Shown piece by piece: positions 1 through 12,244 of a stretch of 64,000 nucleotides of DNA (position 1 is the first letter of the stretch; every line of letters begins with the position of its first letter). The position numbers and the translations under genes are program-made. Location of the stretch: NCBI GenBank assembly GCA_033980235.1, contig CM067064.1, forward strand, positions 32,145,670-32,209,669. The letters are read 5' to 3'. This stretch comes from Diadema setosum (lineage: Eukaryota > Echinodermata > Echinoidea > Diadematoida > Diadematidae). The notes beneath the pieces were generated by a model, which saw only the letters and a program-made list of their open reading frames with translations, did no database searches and was not told the origin of the DNA.

Positions 1-1079
1 TCAAGTCAAGGCACAGAACATAGATTAAGTCAATTTCTCATAAAATGAGACCCGCCTCCACCTTCGCCCCCAATCCCCCCCCCAAAAAAAAAAAAAATGG
101 TTAGTTCATGCCTTTTCCTTTCTTGCAGTCCTGTAGTAGTGTAAGGGTGTTTCACCAAACTTTTCATTGGTTTCAGTTTCGCTTCACTGGTTTCAGTCTC
201 GCTATCTCACTTTTCTGATTGGTATGTTTCAGTCACGAGGACTTGCTAAGTGAAACTGAAAGCACTTAGTGGCACTGATCTCACTGAAATCAATGTTGGT
301 GAAACGGGTCCTGCATGAACTTCTGTTCGATACCAGAGCAAGCTCATTATACTCGATGGACTACTACAACAAATACTGTACTTCTGAAAGAAATGAAGCA
401 CTGTTAACAAGCACTGGATTCACATTTTGTCATAGATCACATTAGCCCAGTCAAAATAGGGTTTCACCCTAACACTAATTGCAACAGTAGGAATCCACTG
501 CAGTGCTACTTGTTATGGGCTCCTAAACACCATACTAAGAGTCCCAAGAAATCCAGTGGGGCAAAGTGGCTAAATTTCCATAATATGCAAATTAGCTCCC
601 ATTATGATAATAATACAGTGTTTCCATGAAAACTACGCTTCTAGTTTTCAGATTGGAACACCGAAAGTGTTGAAACCTATGTTTACAATGTCACTAGTGC
701 GATGCAAACATTTCACCATGTACATAGTCTGGGCCTCATTTGCATAAAATATGCAAAGGGTTCCGAGCTAACGGAATATTCTAATGCATCGAAGTGCCCG
801 ATATGAGCATATCAAGAGTGTTCAAATATGATATTTCAGTTTCTCTTCACCAAAAACAAACTTTACAGCATTAGTAAACTAGCATGAATTATTATTATAA
901 GATTAGAGTTTGTTATCAGACAGATAATGATAGCTTATCCATTAATATTACGTAGAATCAAAGTACGAAATTAAACAAGTGTCAACATCTATAATTTGTC
1001 TACGGTAATTTTGTAATGAATGAACTCTATTTGGAGGGTGGTTTGTTCGAATCTTGATGATTCAGCTCTTGCATCCTTG
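1..1079. other. No gene seen; AT-rich intergenic DNA
   Basis: No convincing exon on either strand. It holds a C/A homopolymer run near 75-97 and short inverted copies of a motif built on GTTTCAGT / ACTGAAAC around 170-300. The part from 443 is listed separately as a repeat. Confidence 0.5.
443..600 (+). repeat. Diverged relative of the 42448-48498 inverted-repeat terminus
   Basis: The stretch begins TAGCCCAGTCAAAATA and continues through CTAATTGCAACAG and a later ATGCAAATTAG. The left end of the large inverted-repeat element at 42448 reads TAGTCCAGTCAAAATA and has the same words in the same order. I infer a diverged family member. No matching right end was found nearby. Confidence 0.4.
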
Positions 1080-3180
1080 AGGGTTTTGAGATATTGAAGA
1101 TGGCACAGTCAAAGGAAACCCTGTGGGTAGTGCCCAAAGTTACCCCAGTTGATCATACTATCCCCACGACCATTAATTTACAAAACATGCATCAACCAAC
1201 ACGATTTCCGTTGTTCTAAGCGTACAAGATTTTATTCTAAAGTCGTTTTGCCGTCTAGCAAAGACTTTTTTAATTCCACGAAATACAATTGGCATTGACA
1301 GCGGAGACATTTTTTTTTTTTACAATGTGTATATGTCTTTAAAAAATGGTGCACAGTCAAAGCGGCTCGCATGCAGGGAGGTACCCGAATTTATCCCTAT
1401 ACCCTCACGGCCCGGTACAAACACGTGAATACAGCCGTTTGAAGCGAAAAAAAAAAACCCTCTGTGCATAACGTCCTATTCATTTCATTTCCATTAAAAT
1501 TCAGTGGAAGCTCTAGAGGAATTGTTGTTCTACAATATCTATTAAAGGTGGAAATGGTTCACATACGAAGACAACCACGAGGAGGGTGCCCTAAATTACC
1601 CCACCCAAAGACATGCAATAATCATGTACCAGCGCAAATACATGAATATGTTCTATGGGTACATGCGTTTAAACAGTGCTTCTGGTCCTCTAGCAAAGAA
1701 ACTTTTATTTAATGAAATTCAATGGAGTCAACAGACGATATGTTGCTCTGCAATTTTTGCTTGGACTGACATAGTTAAAGTGGTTATCATTCGAAGGGAG
1801 CCTACTATATGGGAAGTGCCCACATTGATTGCCTCTATACATGACCTTGGTAACGCAAATATAAACGCAATTATAGTATATACAGTCGTTCCAAAAGTGC
1901 ATGTCTCAAAAAAAGTCGTTCCTTGAGTTTTAGGACTATTATGTATAATTATCGTATGGTGCTATAATCATTCTACATTCTTCTCATTCGACATGATTTT
2001 ACGCACCTCATTTTCTGTTACAAAAAAAAAGTAATGTCTATCTGTTCTTGTCGAAAAATGAAATAAAAATTGAATTGAATACTATTGAGTTGGATTCCTG
2101 CCATATCAAGACACTTTTTTTCTAATAAAATTGCCGGGGTAGAGATAAAATAACAACTTTGATCCACAATATCTATGCAGTCCAAAGGGTTCACTTGCAG
2201 AGACCACCGCTTGTGGGAGGTGCTCAAAGTAACCCCATGCGTCCTAAAGGCAATGAAAAACATGCAGTATACAACCGCAAAAAAAAAAAATGTTCCATGG
2301 TTACATGCCTCTGAAAAGCTCTTCTGCCTGTGTAGCACATACGCTTTTATTTTCGTAAAATGCGATTAAGGTGATATAGGAGACGTTGCTTTACAATATC
2401 TATTTTGTCAAGCCCTCCGGAAGTGCCCAGATCACCCCTGCCCTGACCGACGTGGTCCCAAAACAGATTAACAAAACATACATTTTATGCCAAAGCAAAC
2501 TCACTTGTACATGTATGTAAAGTCGTTTTGCTGAGTGGTAAATAAAGACACTTCACTTTTCACGAGTTTTAAATGGTATAGAGACACTGCTTTATACAAT
2601 CATCATATAGTCAAAGGGGTGCCCATTCAAAGGCAACCGAGTGGGATTTGTTCAAAACCATCCAACCCCCAGGGCAATATAGGAAACATGCACTAGCATA
2701 TAGCACAAATTTGTTTCAATTTACCATGCCTTCACATTGTCGTTGCGGTTGTACAGCAAGTGCTCTTTTGTTTGTAAGAAATGCAATATAATTACAAAAA
2801 GAAAGAATGCTCTACATTAACTATATTGTCAAAAGGGTCAACATTGAAAAGCAATCCCCTGGGAAGGGTCCAAAATTACACCGCCGCTCAAGCCCTGTAA
2901 TTACATCACACGGATACTATGAACGCAAATACCGACGTTCTTTCGTGCATGGTTTTAGAAGTAGTTCCAGCAATACAGCTACACACTTTTATATCAATGA
3001 ATGTCGTGGAAATGATAGGAGAAGCATTGCTTCAAAATATCTATTTAGTGAGAGGATGTACAGTAAATGCCAATCCTGTGGGATGTGCCACCCCCCCCCC
3101 CCCGATCCGCCACCTTCAGTGCAGAGGCATGAAAATATACCTCATGAAATATTTCAAATTTAGATCAAATTTGGGTGCTT
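1080..3180 (+). repeat. Diverged tandem repeat, about 225-bp period
   Basis: A module recurs with clear drift at about 1107, 1355, 1540, 1772, 2175, 2404, 2608, 2827 and 3045. Its pattern is GTCAAAGGG, then CATTCAAAGGCAACC, then GTGGGAAGTGCCCAAA, a run of C, and a Pu/A-rich segment ending near GCTTTACAATATCTAT. Spacing is roughly 200-240 bp with one missing step. The short open frames in this stretch are unrelated from copy to copy, so I do not call them genes. Confidence 0.6.
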
Positions 3181-3647
3181 CTGTTTACTTTTAGTTTTCA
3201 CCATCGATTAATTACATAGTACTAGACTCTAACAATACAGACCTATTGTAATGAATATACAGGTCTACACCAAAACTAGTATTATGTTACAGACAGTATC
3301 ATTCCATCAAACTAATCTTGTCCTCTGTTACTTTCACACTCAGCAAAGTAACTATACAAAATTAATAACAATCTATTCATAGATGTTCTCTTTAAATATT
3401 AGTAAATTCAACTCAATTCAACACAGCACATCAACAAGTTCTGATTTCATGCCATACCTAAATCCTAACACATTTTTAAACATGTGAGACTGAAGTTCAC
3501 TGAACATTAACTTGTAGTGGAAAAGCTTCAATAAATGAAGTTTTTTTGGTACTTTGCTTTCAGGCAAAAATAAATGTATGTTGCAGAATGGTTTTAAAAA
3601 CAATAATATGACACAAAATGCAATAAGATACATACCAGAGGTTTGAT

Positions 3648-3893
3648 TTATGGCAGATTTCTTTGACTGATCCCAGTCTGATCCAAACAATAAAGCTTCT
3701 CACCAAAACTTGTCCTATCACAAGCAAGCTTGCTTATTTCTCCACAATAGAGAGCGCGCATCATCATCCATCTGGCACGTGTCTGGAAATTCTTGACCAA
3801 TTCTTGACAGGTGTCAATGTCAACTTTGGATGGCCATAACTTTCTTGTTATTTGAGCAATATCTACGAAATGTTCACATTTTATTACATACAT
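3648..3893 (-). CDS. Candidate exon, unknown protein
   Basis: An 81-codon open frame with balanced codon use, set in AT-rich flanks that lack it. It encodes a basic, cysteine-containing segment including KVDIDTCQELVKNF and ALYCGEISKLACDR. There is no signal peptide or membrane segment. A good donor-like site (TTTTG followed by GTGAGA on the minus strand, about 3699-3704) lies inside the frame, so the true exon may stop there rather than at the TAA. I do not recognise the family and see no partner exon, so it may be chance. Confidence 0.25.
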   Translation of the reverse strand: MYVIKCEHFVDIAQITRKLWPSKVDIDTCQELVKNFQTRARWMMMRALYCGEISKLACDRTSFGEKLYCLDQTGISQRNLP

Positions 3894-4344
3894 ATTTTGT
3901 ATAATTTTGAAGAATATTCAAACAAATTGAATTTGTTTTGGTATGATTTAGAGATAGATTAGTATTATGGTAAAAATGCATTTTTACTAAAAAAAGTGAA
4001 AAAATTGAATTCTGGCCTCAAAATTAATATGAAGATTGGTATAACCCTCTACATAATTGATATCGCCATATAGATAATTTAATTTTCTTTAATTTGATAC
4101 CAAAGCCATGATAATTGAACAATTCTATCAAAGGTTACATGTATTTTTATGAGATACTGACATTTTCACCATGCGTTTACATGGAAACTGATTTTTGACC
4201 ACTATGGGACACGCTTTGACCTGTTAACATTGCATTTTTGAAATCTACGCACAAAATTGGTCTAGGTGAAGTAGATTACAAAAATATATGTTTGGGGTGC
4301 ATGGGAACCCCCCTTTCCGACTCAAGTAAAGGTATATCGGGCCT

Positions 4345-4570
4345 TGTAGGGCCGGGATTTGTAGCAACGCCGAGATTTGTAATAACGCCAAGTTTCGTAG
4401 AAACATCTCGCCGGGATTCGTAAAAACGCCGGGAAATGTAATATGTTTCGCCGGACAATGAGAAAATCTCGAAAACTGCATCACCCGGAAATGTAAAAAC
4501 GTCTCGCCGGGAAATGTAAAAAAGTTCAATTTTGCCGGGAAATGTAAAAACGCTGCCCGGAAATGTTAAA
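4345..4570 (+). repeat. Degenerate minisatellite, about 20-23 bp units
   Basis: About ten units of the form CGCCGGGAAATGTAAAAACG, some extended by TCTCG. Early units are most diverged (GGGATTTGTAGCAACG) and later ones most regular. The overlapping minus-strand frames (TFPG-type repeats) are by-products of the repeat. Confidence 0.75.
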
Positions 4571-4849
4571 TTCATGTACATGTAGGCCTACTTCAACGGT
4601 ATCACGTACCGACGGTATATAGGCCTATATAGATGAACTCGATGTCTAACGAAACTGCTCATGGATCTTTTTATTTTCTTGTAAACCCCAAATCGGATTT
4701 TCACCAAAATCTTTTTTTTTCTTTTTTTGGCGATATGATCTAAATTTGTTTACATGACTCACCGTCCCCCCCCCCCCCCCCAACCGCTGAAGGAGTAAAG
4801 GGAGGGAGGGGAGAGGAGTTGTAGCCTCGGAGTACATCAACTCTGGAAT

Positions 4850-5900
4850 TTGTTATCTGTCGAACCGATTTTGTATGTGCTATAAGACATTGATGACTGA
4901 AATTTCATGTTTGATTATGGCGGATTCAGTCGGGGAGGGGGGGGGGCTATATTGAGAAGCTCTAAATATGGTGAAATAAGCCTCACTCCCCCCCCCCCCC
5001 CTCCCCACCTACCGCCGGAAAAAAAAAAGTGGGATGGAGGCTTAGAACGCCTTAAGTCTTGAATTTTTTTCAATCTTCTGTCAAACCGAAAGAGATAGAG
5101 CTAAGTAAGTGCTATGAAGACATTAATTACTGAAATGTCATGTTTGATTATGGCGGATCCGGGGTTTACTGATGGGAGGAGGGGGGGGGGGGAGTGAGGG
5201 GGGGGGGGAGGATTTTTCACTATTTATCTGAAACTCCTTGAAATAATTGTGACGGATTTTCACCAAATTTGGCAGATAGCATCAGCTTTATGGTGATATA
5301 TAGCCCCCCCCCCCCCCTCCTTCCACGACCGAAGAATGAGGAGGGAGGAGTTGATCATCAAAGTCCAAAACTCTGAAATTATTTGCATCTTCTTAGGCCG
5401 AATCGAAGAAGACAGAGTTATGTTATAGTGCTATGAAAACATTGATGAATGAAATTTCATACAAGTGTATTTGATTGTGGCGGATTTAGTGGTTTACGAG
5501 GGGGGGGGGGGTGACTTGAAGGAGGGGATTTTCCACATTTTCTGTAAGTTCTTGTAAGATGTATGATGGATTTTCACCAAATCATGACTAGGAAGAGAGA
5601 ATCCAATTTTTTTTTTTTTTTTTCAAATTAAGGGTTACTAATTCCATGGGGGAGGGGTGAAAAGAGGAGACAGGGGATGGTGTTAAGGAACCGATTTCAA
5701 GAGTTTGGGAAAATCTTTCATACTTGTTTTAAAAAGATGTTGCAAAAGTGAAAATTCGGCCTCCTCTCCCCCTCCGCCCCTATTAGGGCACCTCTAGCTG
5801 GATGGGCCATAGTCAAACATGAAATTTCAGTCATTAATGTCTTCATAGCACTAACTTAGCTCTATCTTTTTCGGTTCGACAGAAGAAAATAAAAAATAAT
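4850..5900. repeat. Repeated modules with long G or C runs
   Basis: A module with ATTGATGACTGAAATTTCAT, GTTTGATTATGGCGGATT and then a run of 10-15 G recurs near 4880, 5125 and 5440. An inverted copy lies at 5810-5885 (ATAGTCAAACATGAAATTTCAG, then CTTAGCTCTATC). Between them are C-runs at about 4988-5002, 5305-5318 and 5930-5945. No coding signal. Confidence 0.6.
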
Positions 5901-5945
5901 AAGAGTATAGGGACTTTGAGGCATTAACAACCCCCCCCCCCCCCC

Positions 5946-7023
5946 ATTCCGGGCAGTTTTAGTGTAAGCTTCTTGGAACAGGGAAAACAAATTTCCCCAT
6001 CAGAATATACGTTTGGATGTAAGAACTCTGAAATCTTTCAAAGGTGCACTATATCAATTTAGTTTCGTTTACCTATTTTGGAAAAATGGCCATAGCTATG
6101 CTGTTGATGTCTGATTATCTTTCTTGGATGAAAAAGAAAAAAAAATGTATAGGATACGGAGTATGTGGATAAACATCCACACAGTATTACAATTACTTAT
6201 AAATTATTCTATTGGCAGCAAAACGACTTATTCACTCGAGTAAAAGAAAAGAGGCCAAGCATTCGCATGCTTTAAAGATAGGCTTATGCTTCCAATAAAG
6301 ATGGATTGTATTTTGCAAAGATAAAGGTGAAATCTCTTTCCATAATAAGATATGGAAAGATGTACCATCATTCTTTCGATTAAAGATCCAGTTGAAAATT
6401 CTTATTGTACCTGAAAGGAGGTGTTTTTTCCCCCCTGTAAATCACTAAGAGTGATGACGTGGAGATGGGAAAGTATTGACATATTTAAATTCATACTTTT
6501 TCGAGTAGCATTTCTCGACCAGTCCTTATGGGTGTTCAAGTTGGCGACAACATCTCATGGTTATGACGTGTGCTATCCGATGTGTGAAATTTGAGACGTT
6601 TTCATGTGTGTATACTAGCATGTGTGTTTATACGTAGGGACTGGTAAAGGCGTACGTGCCCTCGTCTATTTCCCCCAAATAAACATAATTTATTCTTGCA
6701 TCCCCATGAAAACATTTCGGCCTGTCGCCATGAACTCGACTTAGTCTCTTGCACTCCTTCAAATTCATAACCAGGAAATAATCAATTAAGTATAGTTTGA
6801 AATACCTATAGCGAAACAAAGTTAAGGATAATTCTGAACTTGATGTAGCATAAGTATAGGTTAGAGCAATTTAGTAAAGGCTTGAATAAGATCAGATAGT
6901 TTTCTGAATGGCTGACATATGCTTCAAACCAAACTGTTCATGGTTAAGACATGTTTCAATGTTGTAAAATTGTTGTAAAATTGTTATTGTATATTTCTTT
7001 GATGTATTTTTATTTGGATACAG
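5946..7023. other. Nothing recognised; probable intron before the 7024 exon
   Basis: AT-rich sequence without a supported gene or repeat. Its last 70 bases are pyrimidine- and T-rich and end in the 3' splice site used by the next feature. Confidence 0.4.
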
Positions 7024-7343
7024 GCACCTCAGCATCGGGCCAAGTGACCGTGGCTACAAGACTAAGCACAGAAACTATACAGTGGACAGACGTGATGACG
7101 ACACCAGAGCCATCGCACGACATAACTCGGATTGTAGTTTCCGTATTAGTTGTCATTGCTGTCTTTGCTTGTTCTTTCTTTGGATGGTGGAACAGAAGGC
7201 TTATTGCTACATGTTATAGACGAGTCACCACCAAGTGTTATAAAGTCTTATATAGGCCTGTTTCCGAATTTGAGAGACGAGATGCAGAACTAGAAACCGT
7301 TCACGGAGATGACTCGACTCCCGAATCTGTTGTCGAGTTGTAG
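7024..7343 (+). CDS. C-terminal exon of a single-pass membrane protein
   Basis: The exon follows a T-rich tract ending in CAG at 7021-7023 and runs open to TAG at 7341-7343. It encodes a Thr/Ser-rich extracellular stretch (VATRLSTETIQW, MTTPEPSHD). Next is one strong membrane segment (about RIVVSVLVVIAVFACSFFGWW), then a basic Cys-containing juxtamembrane region (NRR, CYRR, KCYK), and an acidic tail ending ESVVEL. This reads as the end of a type I membrane protein. The frame stays open upstream to an ATG at 6951 with a hydrophobic lead that could pass for a signal peptide. That part has the composition of an intron end, so I prefer a spliced exon. Family not recognised; upstream exons are not visible here. 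Confidence 0.55.
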
Positions 7344-8600
7344 TAGTGCACATCCATGTCTGAATAGAAACATGTTCTTGGAATGAGATAGACAACCATA
7401 ATATTAATGGGGACTTTTGGTTATTTATCATAATCATACAGTACTTATATAGTATGTTATGTCTGGTTTCGCATTGTTCAATAAGGTGCACTATATCTTG
7501 ATCCTTTGATAGCAAAAAGAGAGTTCTTTGTGGTTAGGCCTATGTGGTCAGCAGTTCGGCATCAAAAAGGAAAGCTACAGAGTACGAGAATTTGATTAAT
7601 GTGACCAATCCAAAATGAGTCATCGCGATTCTGTGTTAAGATGATGTTCAATTTTTTTAATAGATCGGCATGTTTCAGCAGTTTGGTTCTAAGGCTGCTC
7701 AGACCATGGAGCTTGTGTATGTAGTTCCATTCTCAGCCCCATAAGTGATTCCCTTTCCCATCCCATTTTGACCGTATAATGATGCTAACAAACGGATGAG
7801 AGTTAGAATGGCTTTACAGATGGGATTGCATCAATGTGCAAACACCGAAATTCCAGCGGGGGGGGGGGGGGGGTGACTATGCAAAAACTACAATTTCTGA
7901 ATGATAGGTTATACTGAATAAGGCTGACTGTCTTTGCGTTCAACTCAAAATTAACCGTCTCAAACACATTAGTTCCATATATTTTCTCGATCTGTGCAAT
8001 ATACGAGCAATGTTCGATGACCAAACTTATAGTACGTCTCTCTCCCTCGCCAAACAATGTTCACTCTGTGCCCATAGGAGAAACAAACGTATGTTTTTTC
8101 GCTTCAAAATCGATGAGTGATAAGGATAAATCCTTCAGAAAGATGCGCTATACTTATACTGTCCATACAGGATGGTCAGAGTTCTCCTTGTGCATTTCCT
8201 ACATGCAGAGATGTTATAGTATGTGCTTTATTTTACGCGGTGGTCGGAGTTCTTGTGCACTTTCTGCACAAAGATCATTATGCCGTAATGTACAAGGTGG
8301 TCATAATCTTAATACATTTTCAATTTTCTATGAGTGTTAAGAGAGCTCGACAATGGAAGGGAACACGTACAACACTTGCGTGATGTCACGACTGGATAAA
8401 GCCTTAAGTTAAAGTACATAATATTGAATCTTCGTAGCAATCCTAATCTTATGTGTCACCCTTACCGAGCACAAACACAGCTGCCTCGCAGAAGTCGTGA
8501 TTAAGATGTTATTGACATAATTCTATGTGTGATTGTTTTCCTTTTGGTTGTATGTGACTGTAAATAGTAGAATATTAAATAAAAACACATCTTCTCCTAA
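7344..8600 (+). other. Probable 3' UTR of the 7024-7343 gene
   Basis: Non-coding sequence after the stop. It contains a 15-base G run at about 7858-7873 and a first good AATAAA at 8578-8583. The frames at 8017-8383 overlap each other and look like chance. Confidence 0.4.
8578..8583 (+). terminator. Candidate poly(A) signal AATAAA
   Basis: Canonical hexamer about 1.24 kb after the stop at 7343, in AT-rich sequence. It is assigned to the membrane-protein gene by position only. Confidence 0.35.
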
Positions 8601-9280
8601 AACAATGAAGCAATTTCCAGTGGAAGACATCAGTAGATTTAAAGTTGTTAGTAATGAGATTCTGTGGGTAATTCGAAGGAAATTATGATTGTAAATTGAT
8701 ATTATTTCTGGCTTTGAAGCATTCCTGGAATTGGTTTACAATTAGTTTGTGTTCATAGAGAAATGTGATAGCTGATGTATTGAATATGCCTTCATTATGT
8801 AGTTCGATGTAGAGCTCTTTTGTATTTTTGTACTGGGATGTGCTATGTGCATAGGCATGGAATGGAATGAATGGAATGATTATCCTGAATGTATTCAGGT
8901 ATGTACTGTACATAACGGGGGTTAACTTATGAAAATGTATTTTTGTTAGGACGGGGGGGGGGGGGGGTCTAAACTTGGAGTTCAAGAAGTGCTGACTTGA
9001 CATATGATGTGTATAAGCTATCATTCTACGTATATCTACCCAACAGCATATTGTTTGTGATGCGGACATAAAACTGTCATGGCCTGAAATATTATATACA
9101 CCAAGACGAAATTTGTCCGGTTTGTTTGTTTGTTTGTTTGTTTTTTGTTTTTTGTTTTTCTTTTTTGGTATTATGTGAGAAAACCGTGGCCTGAGCCCCC
9201 ATGTAATGGGAGATACGGCATTACAATACTCTAGTACTCATACATAAGACCGTGTACTTGACCTGGGGAAGTTATTAAGG
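8601..9280. other. No gene seen; low-complexity tracts
   Basis: Holds a G run at about 8953-8966 and a TTTG/TTTTG-rich stretch at 9119-9165. The 128-codon minus frame at 8683-9069 crosses the G run and lacks domain signals. Confidence 0.4.
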
Positions 9281-9282
9281 GC

Positions 9283-9288
9283 AAGTTT

Positions 9289-9326
<38 letters not shown>

Positions 9327-9327
9327 G
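9283..9327 (+). repeat. (GTT)n microsatellite
   Basis: About 15 uninterrupted TTG/GTT units. A shorter relative lies at about 10245-10265. Confidence 0.9.
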
Positions 9328-9329
9328 AT

Positions 9330-9884
9330 TCGTGTTCTAAAGAAGACGTTTTTCTAGAACCATACACAGGAATCCATTCATAACACTGGTTTGCACTTTC
9401 GATGGGAGTGTCATGAATATCATAATTATCGTAATAACATAATTAGCATGATTATCATGTATGAACAGTCCAGTAGACCGTATTTTTTTATATATATATA
9501 TATGACCTAGAAATTACTAAATGCATGCTTTAAGAAGGAAATACACTATCCATAGCAGCGCAATAAACCAGCCTTCGTTGCCACCCTCTCAACCTTGGGC
9601 AATTATGTTTGATTATCCTAATTGTTAGCTAATTACAGTAATATCTGTGTTGTGATTATAATCTTAATCCACGAAGCCCAAATAGGCCTATCGCTAATTT
9701 TAATACAGGAAGCCTGAAAACACGCAAAATAGGGCTTGTTATAAAGTTTTCTTCTTGTAACAGCAGTTTTCAATAAGATGCAAGTTTCTTAATCATTATC
9801 ATTAGCAAAATGATCTAATTAAGCATATAAAATATTATGTACAAAAGTAAAGGAGATATCACCATTGTTGGTGCTGAAATATAA
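9330..9884. repeat. Diverged copies of the 9885-12160 repeat family
   Basis: Words such as AGGAATCCATTCATAACAC, CATAATTAGCATGATTATC, TTGCCACC..CAACCTTGG and GGAAGCCTGAAAACACGC recur in the same order in the neighbouring element. This looks like an older, partial copy lying directly beside it. Confidence 0.5.
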
Positions 9885-10311
9885 GGGTATTGAAGTAAAT
9901 TTAGCTTGGTTGCCACCTTGGCAACTAAGGGAACTTAGTTTTTATTAGCCTAATTAACCTAAATACGTAATTAGCATAAAATATATGTAATGCATTGCTA
10001 ATTTGTATTGCAGGAAGCTTGGAAAAGTGGTAAATACAACTTTTTGAGGGTTTTCTATAACGAGGAATCCATTCATAACACCAGTTTCCTATTTTAAATG
10101 GTGCAAGTGCCTCGAATATCGTAATTAGCATAATGAGCTAATTTGCACATGTACAATGCTGAAGTAAGTCCTAAATGGTAATAAGCCTATACTATATACC
10201 ATCGGTATGACCTGAAAAATGTTGTTGAGTACAGGTTGTTGCTGTTTTGTCGTTGTTGTTGTTGGTGGCGGTGAGTCATATTTTAAAGGGTAATGAAGTA
10301 AACTTAGATTG

Positions 10312-11573
10312 TTTTTTTTTATTCATGTTCCATATTCCACATTTCATACAAATTTCATATTCCATTTGATTTGAAAAAGAAATGTTTTAAACACAATGGT
10401 CAGTTTGAGCGAAAATTACACAATAAGGACGTATAATTGACGTGTAATATGAGGAACTCATTAAAAAGCAAAGCTTGATAGGATGTGGGTTCCAAAAATA
10501 TAAAATAGACTTTTAGTACAGTATATCAATGTCAAAAGTGACGTAATATGCAAAATACAAGATATCGAGAATATTATAAAGTTACGGAATGTACAAGGTA
10601 TAGTATGATGTTTTTGATTAAACCTATGGTATAAATGCTAAGAAAAGTAGCAAGTTCATCTTCAAACTACTGAAGTCATCCGAGCGAGGCATCATTTGAG
10701 TATGCAGAAATTTTCAAATGATTTATACGGCAAAATAATGAAACATAGGATTTCAGAAAATTGGCTTTGAGATTTTGCTTAAAGGAACTTAAAGACCTTG
10801 ATTGCAACCGAACCGAATCTAACCCATTCCAGAAAGAAGGGCCGGTCGATGTAATTGTCTTGAGGGCTAAAACTGTATACGAACAGGGGAAAATGATAGG
10901 ATTCACTGTGTCTTGTAGGGTAAGTATGAATATCACCATTTTTAACAAACATTGAGGAAAATATACTAGGAAGATCACCAGTATTCAACTTTTATAAAAA
11001 TTCCAACATGATACAAATACAAGTCAGAGATTTTTAACAGTTTACTTGAAACAAACAATTCATCAGTGTGATCAAAAAGTTGTGCACGATTCATAATCCG
11101 CAAGGCCTTTTTCTGAATCAAAAATAACGAATCGATTTTAGTCTTCAGAGCAATTCTCCCAGGGTAATATTCCGTAATTCAAGTATTAAGGTAATAATAA
11201 AGTTGTATAAAGAGAATGCAATATTGGCTTTGGGAAGAGATATTTCAGTTTGTGAATAACTCCAACATTCTTGCACAACAATTTGCATAAATAATCAACA
11301 TGTACCTTCCATGAAAGGTTACTGTCAATATAAATACCTAAAAATTTTGTTGAATCTATTTGGTTTAACTGTAAACCGTTCACTAAAACTAAACCTGGAA
11401 GAGATTTTATTGTGTTACTGAAAACCATTATAGTATAATTGGTCTTATTTATTTTAAGCGACAATTTATTTGCCTGAATTCACTCAAATACCAGCTTAAG
11501 TTCATTATTCAAAGAATTGAGCAAAACATAAGGATCTGAGTGAGAATAAAAGAGACTTGTATCATCTGCGAAC
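10312..11573 (-). mobile_element. 5'-truncated LINE inserted antisense
   Basis: Read on the minus strand, it starts inside the reverse transcriptase at a DDTSLF active-site motif (about 11540-11570). It then gives the RT thumb region (frame 11186-11464, with KFLGIYIDSNLSW), the C-terminal tail domain (about 10676-10988, in broken frames), and a tail that appears as a T run at 10312-10320 on the plus strand. Both sides carry AGATTG (10306-10311 and 11574-11579), a short target duplication. Frameshifts and stops show that it is dead. It belongs to the APE-type LINEs (CR1/Jockey-like) by the YPTRHS and SFWN-type tail. Confidence 0.75.
11186..11464 (-). pseudogene. LINE reverse-transcriptase C-terminal fragment
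   Basis: 92 codons covering the end of the palm and the thumb/connector of a non-LTR reverse transcriptase: LSLKINKTNYT (upstream part), then STKFLGIYIDSNLSWKVHVD, then LKYLFPKPILHSLYTTLLLPY. The reading continues past the called ATG on the upstream side into the DDTSLF motif, so this is an internal fragment and not a gene. Confidence 0.75.
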
Positions 11574-12189
11574 AGATTGCTACCTTGGCAACCTGAAGCA
11601 TTCATTTTTATCAGTCTAATTAGCATATAAGATAATTAGCGTAATATTTATAATGTTAATTTCACCGCAGAAACCCCGAAAACACAGGTAACGCGACTTT
11701 TCACTTAAGGGTTTTCCATGACCAGGGATCCATTTTTACACCAGTTTATTCTTTTAAATGATGGAAATGTCTTGATATCATAATGAGCATAATGAGATGA
11801 TTGGCATATTATATGTATGTATAGTGTACAATAGTCCCTGTAGATGGTACCATGTAGGGCCTACATGTATGACCTGGAAAAGTTGGCATGTACATTGTAC
11901 AAGGTTTTTGTAAATTCTTGTTTTCGATGGGAACTGGAAAAAAAAAAATAAAATATGTGAAACGGATATTCAAAACAAATTCCTCTTTCTAACCCCCCCC
12001 CCCCTGAAAATCGTATTTTGTTTTTCTTTACGTTGTCTGCATTTGAATTAACAACATGAATTACACCTTGCACTAATTAGCTGAACGTATAATAGCTAGG
12101 CTAATGAAACTAAGTTCCCTTAGTTGTCAAAGTGGCAACCACGCTTTTACTTCAATACCCCTCTAAAACATTATTTAATGTAGCGGAAA

Positions 12190-12238
12190 CACACACGCAC
12201 ACACACACACACACACGCACACACACACACACACACAC
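12190..12238 (+). repeat. (CA)n microsatellite
   Basis: About 24 CA units, broken by two CG steps. The threonine/histidine run it encodes is not a protein. Confidence 0.95.
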
Positions 12239-12244
12239 CTTGTA

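Larger units (their letters stand above)
9885..12160. mobile_element. Inverted-repeat element, carries a LINE insertion
   Basis: The left end (from 9885, GGGTATTGAAGTAAA, then GGTTGCCACCTTGGCAACTAAGGGAACTTAG) and the right end (to 12160) are inverted copies over about 75 bp with some drift. Inside are further direct copies of the same words (about 10282-10311 and 11574-11660), so the element is itself repetitive. A minus-strand LINE fragment sits inside one copy. No transposase frame is visible, so I read it as a non-autonomous DNA element. No target duplication was found at the outer ends. Confidence 0.55.
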
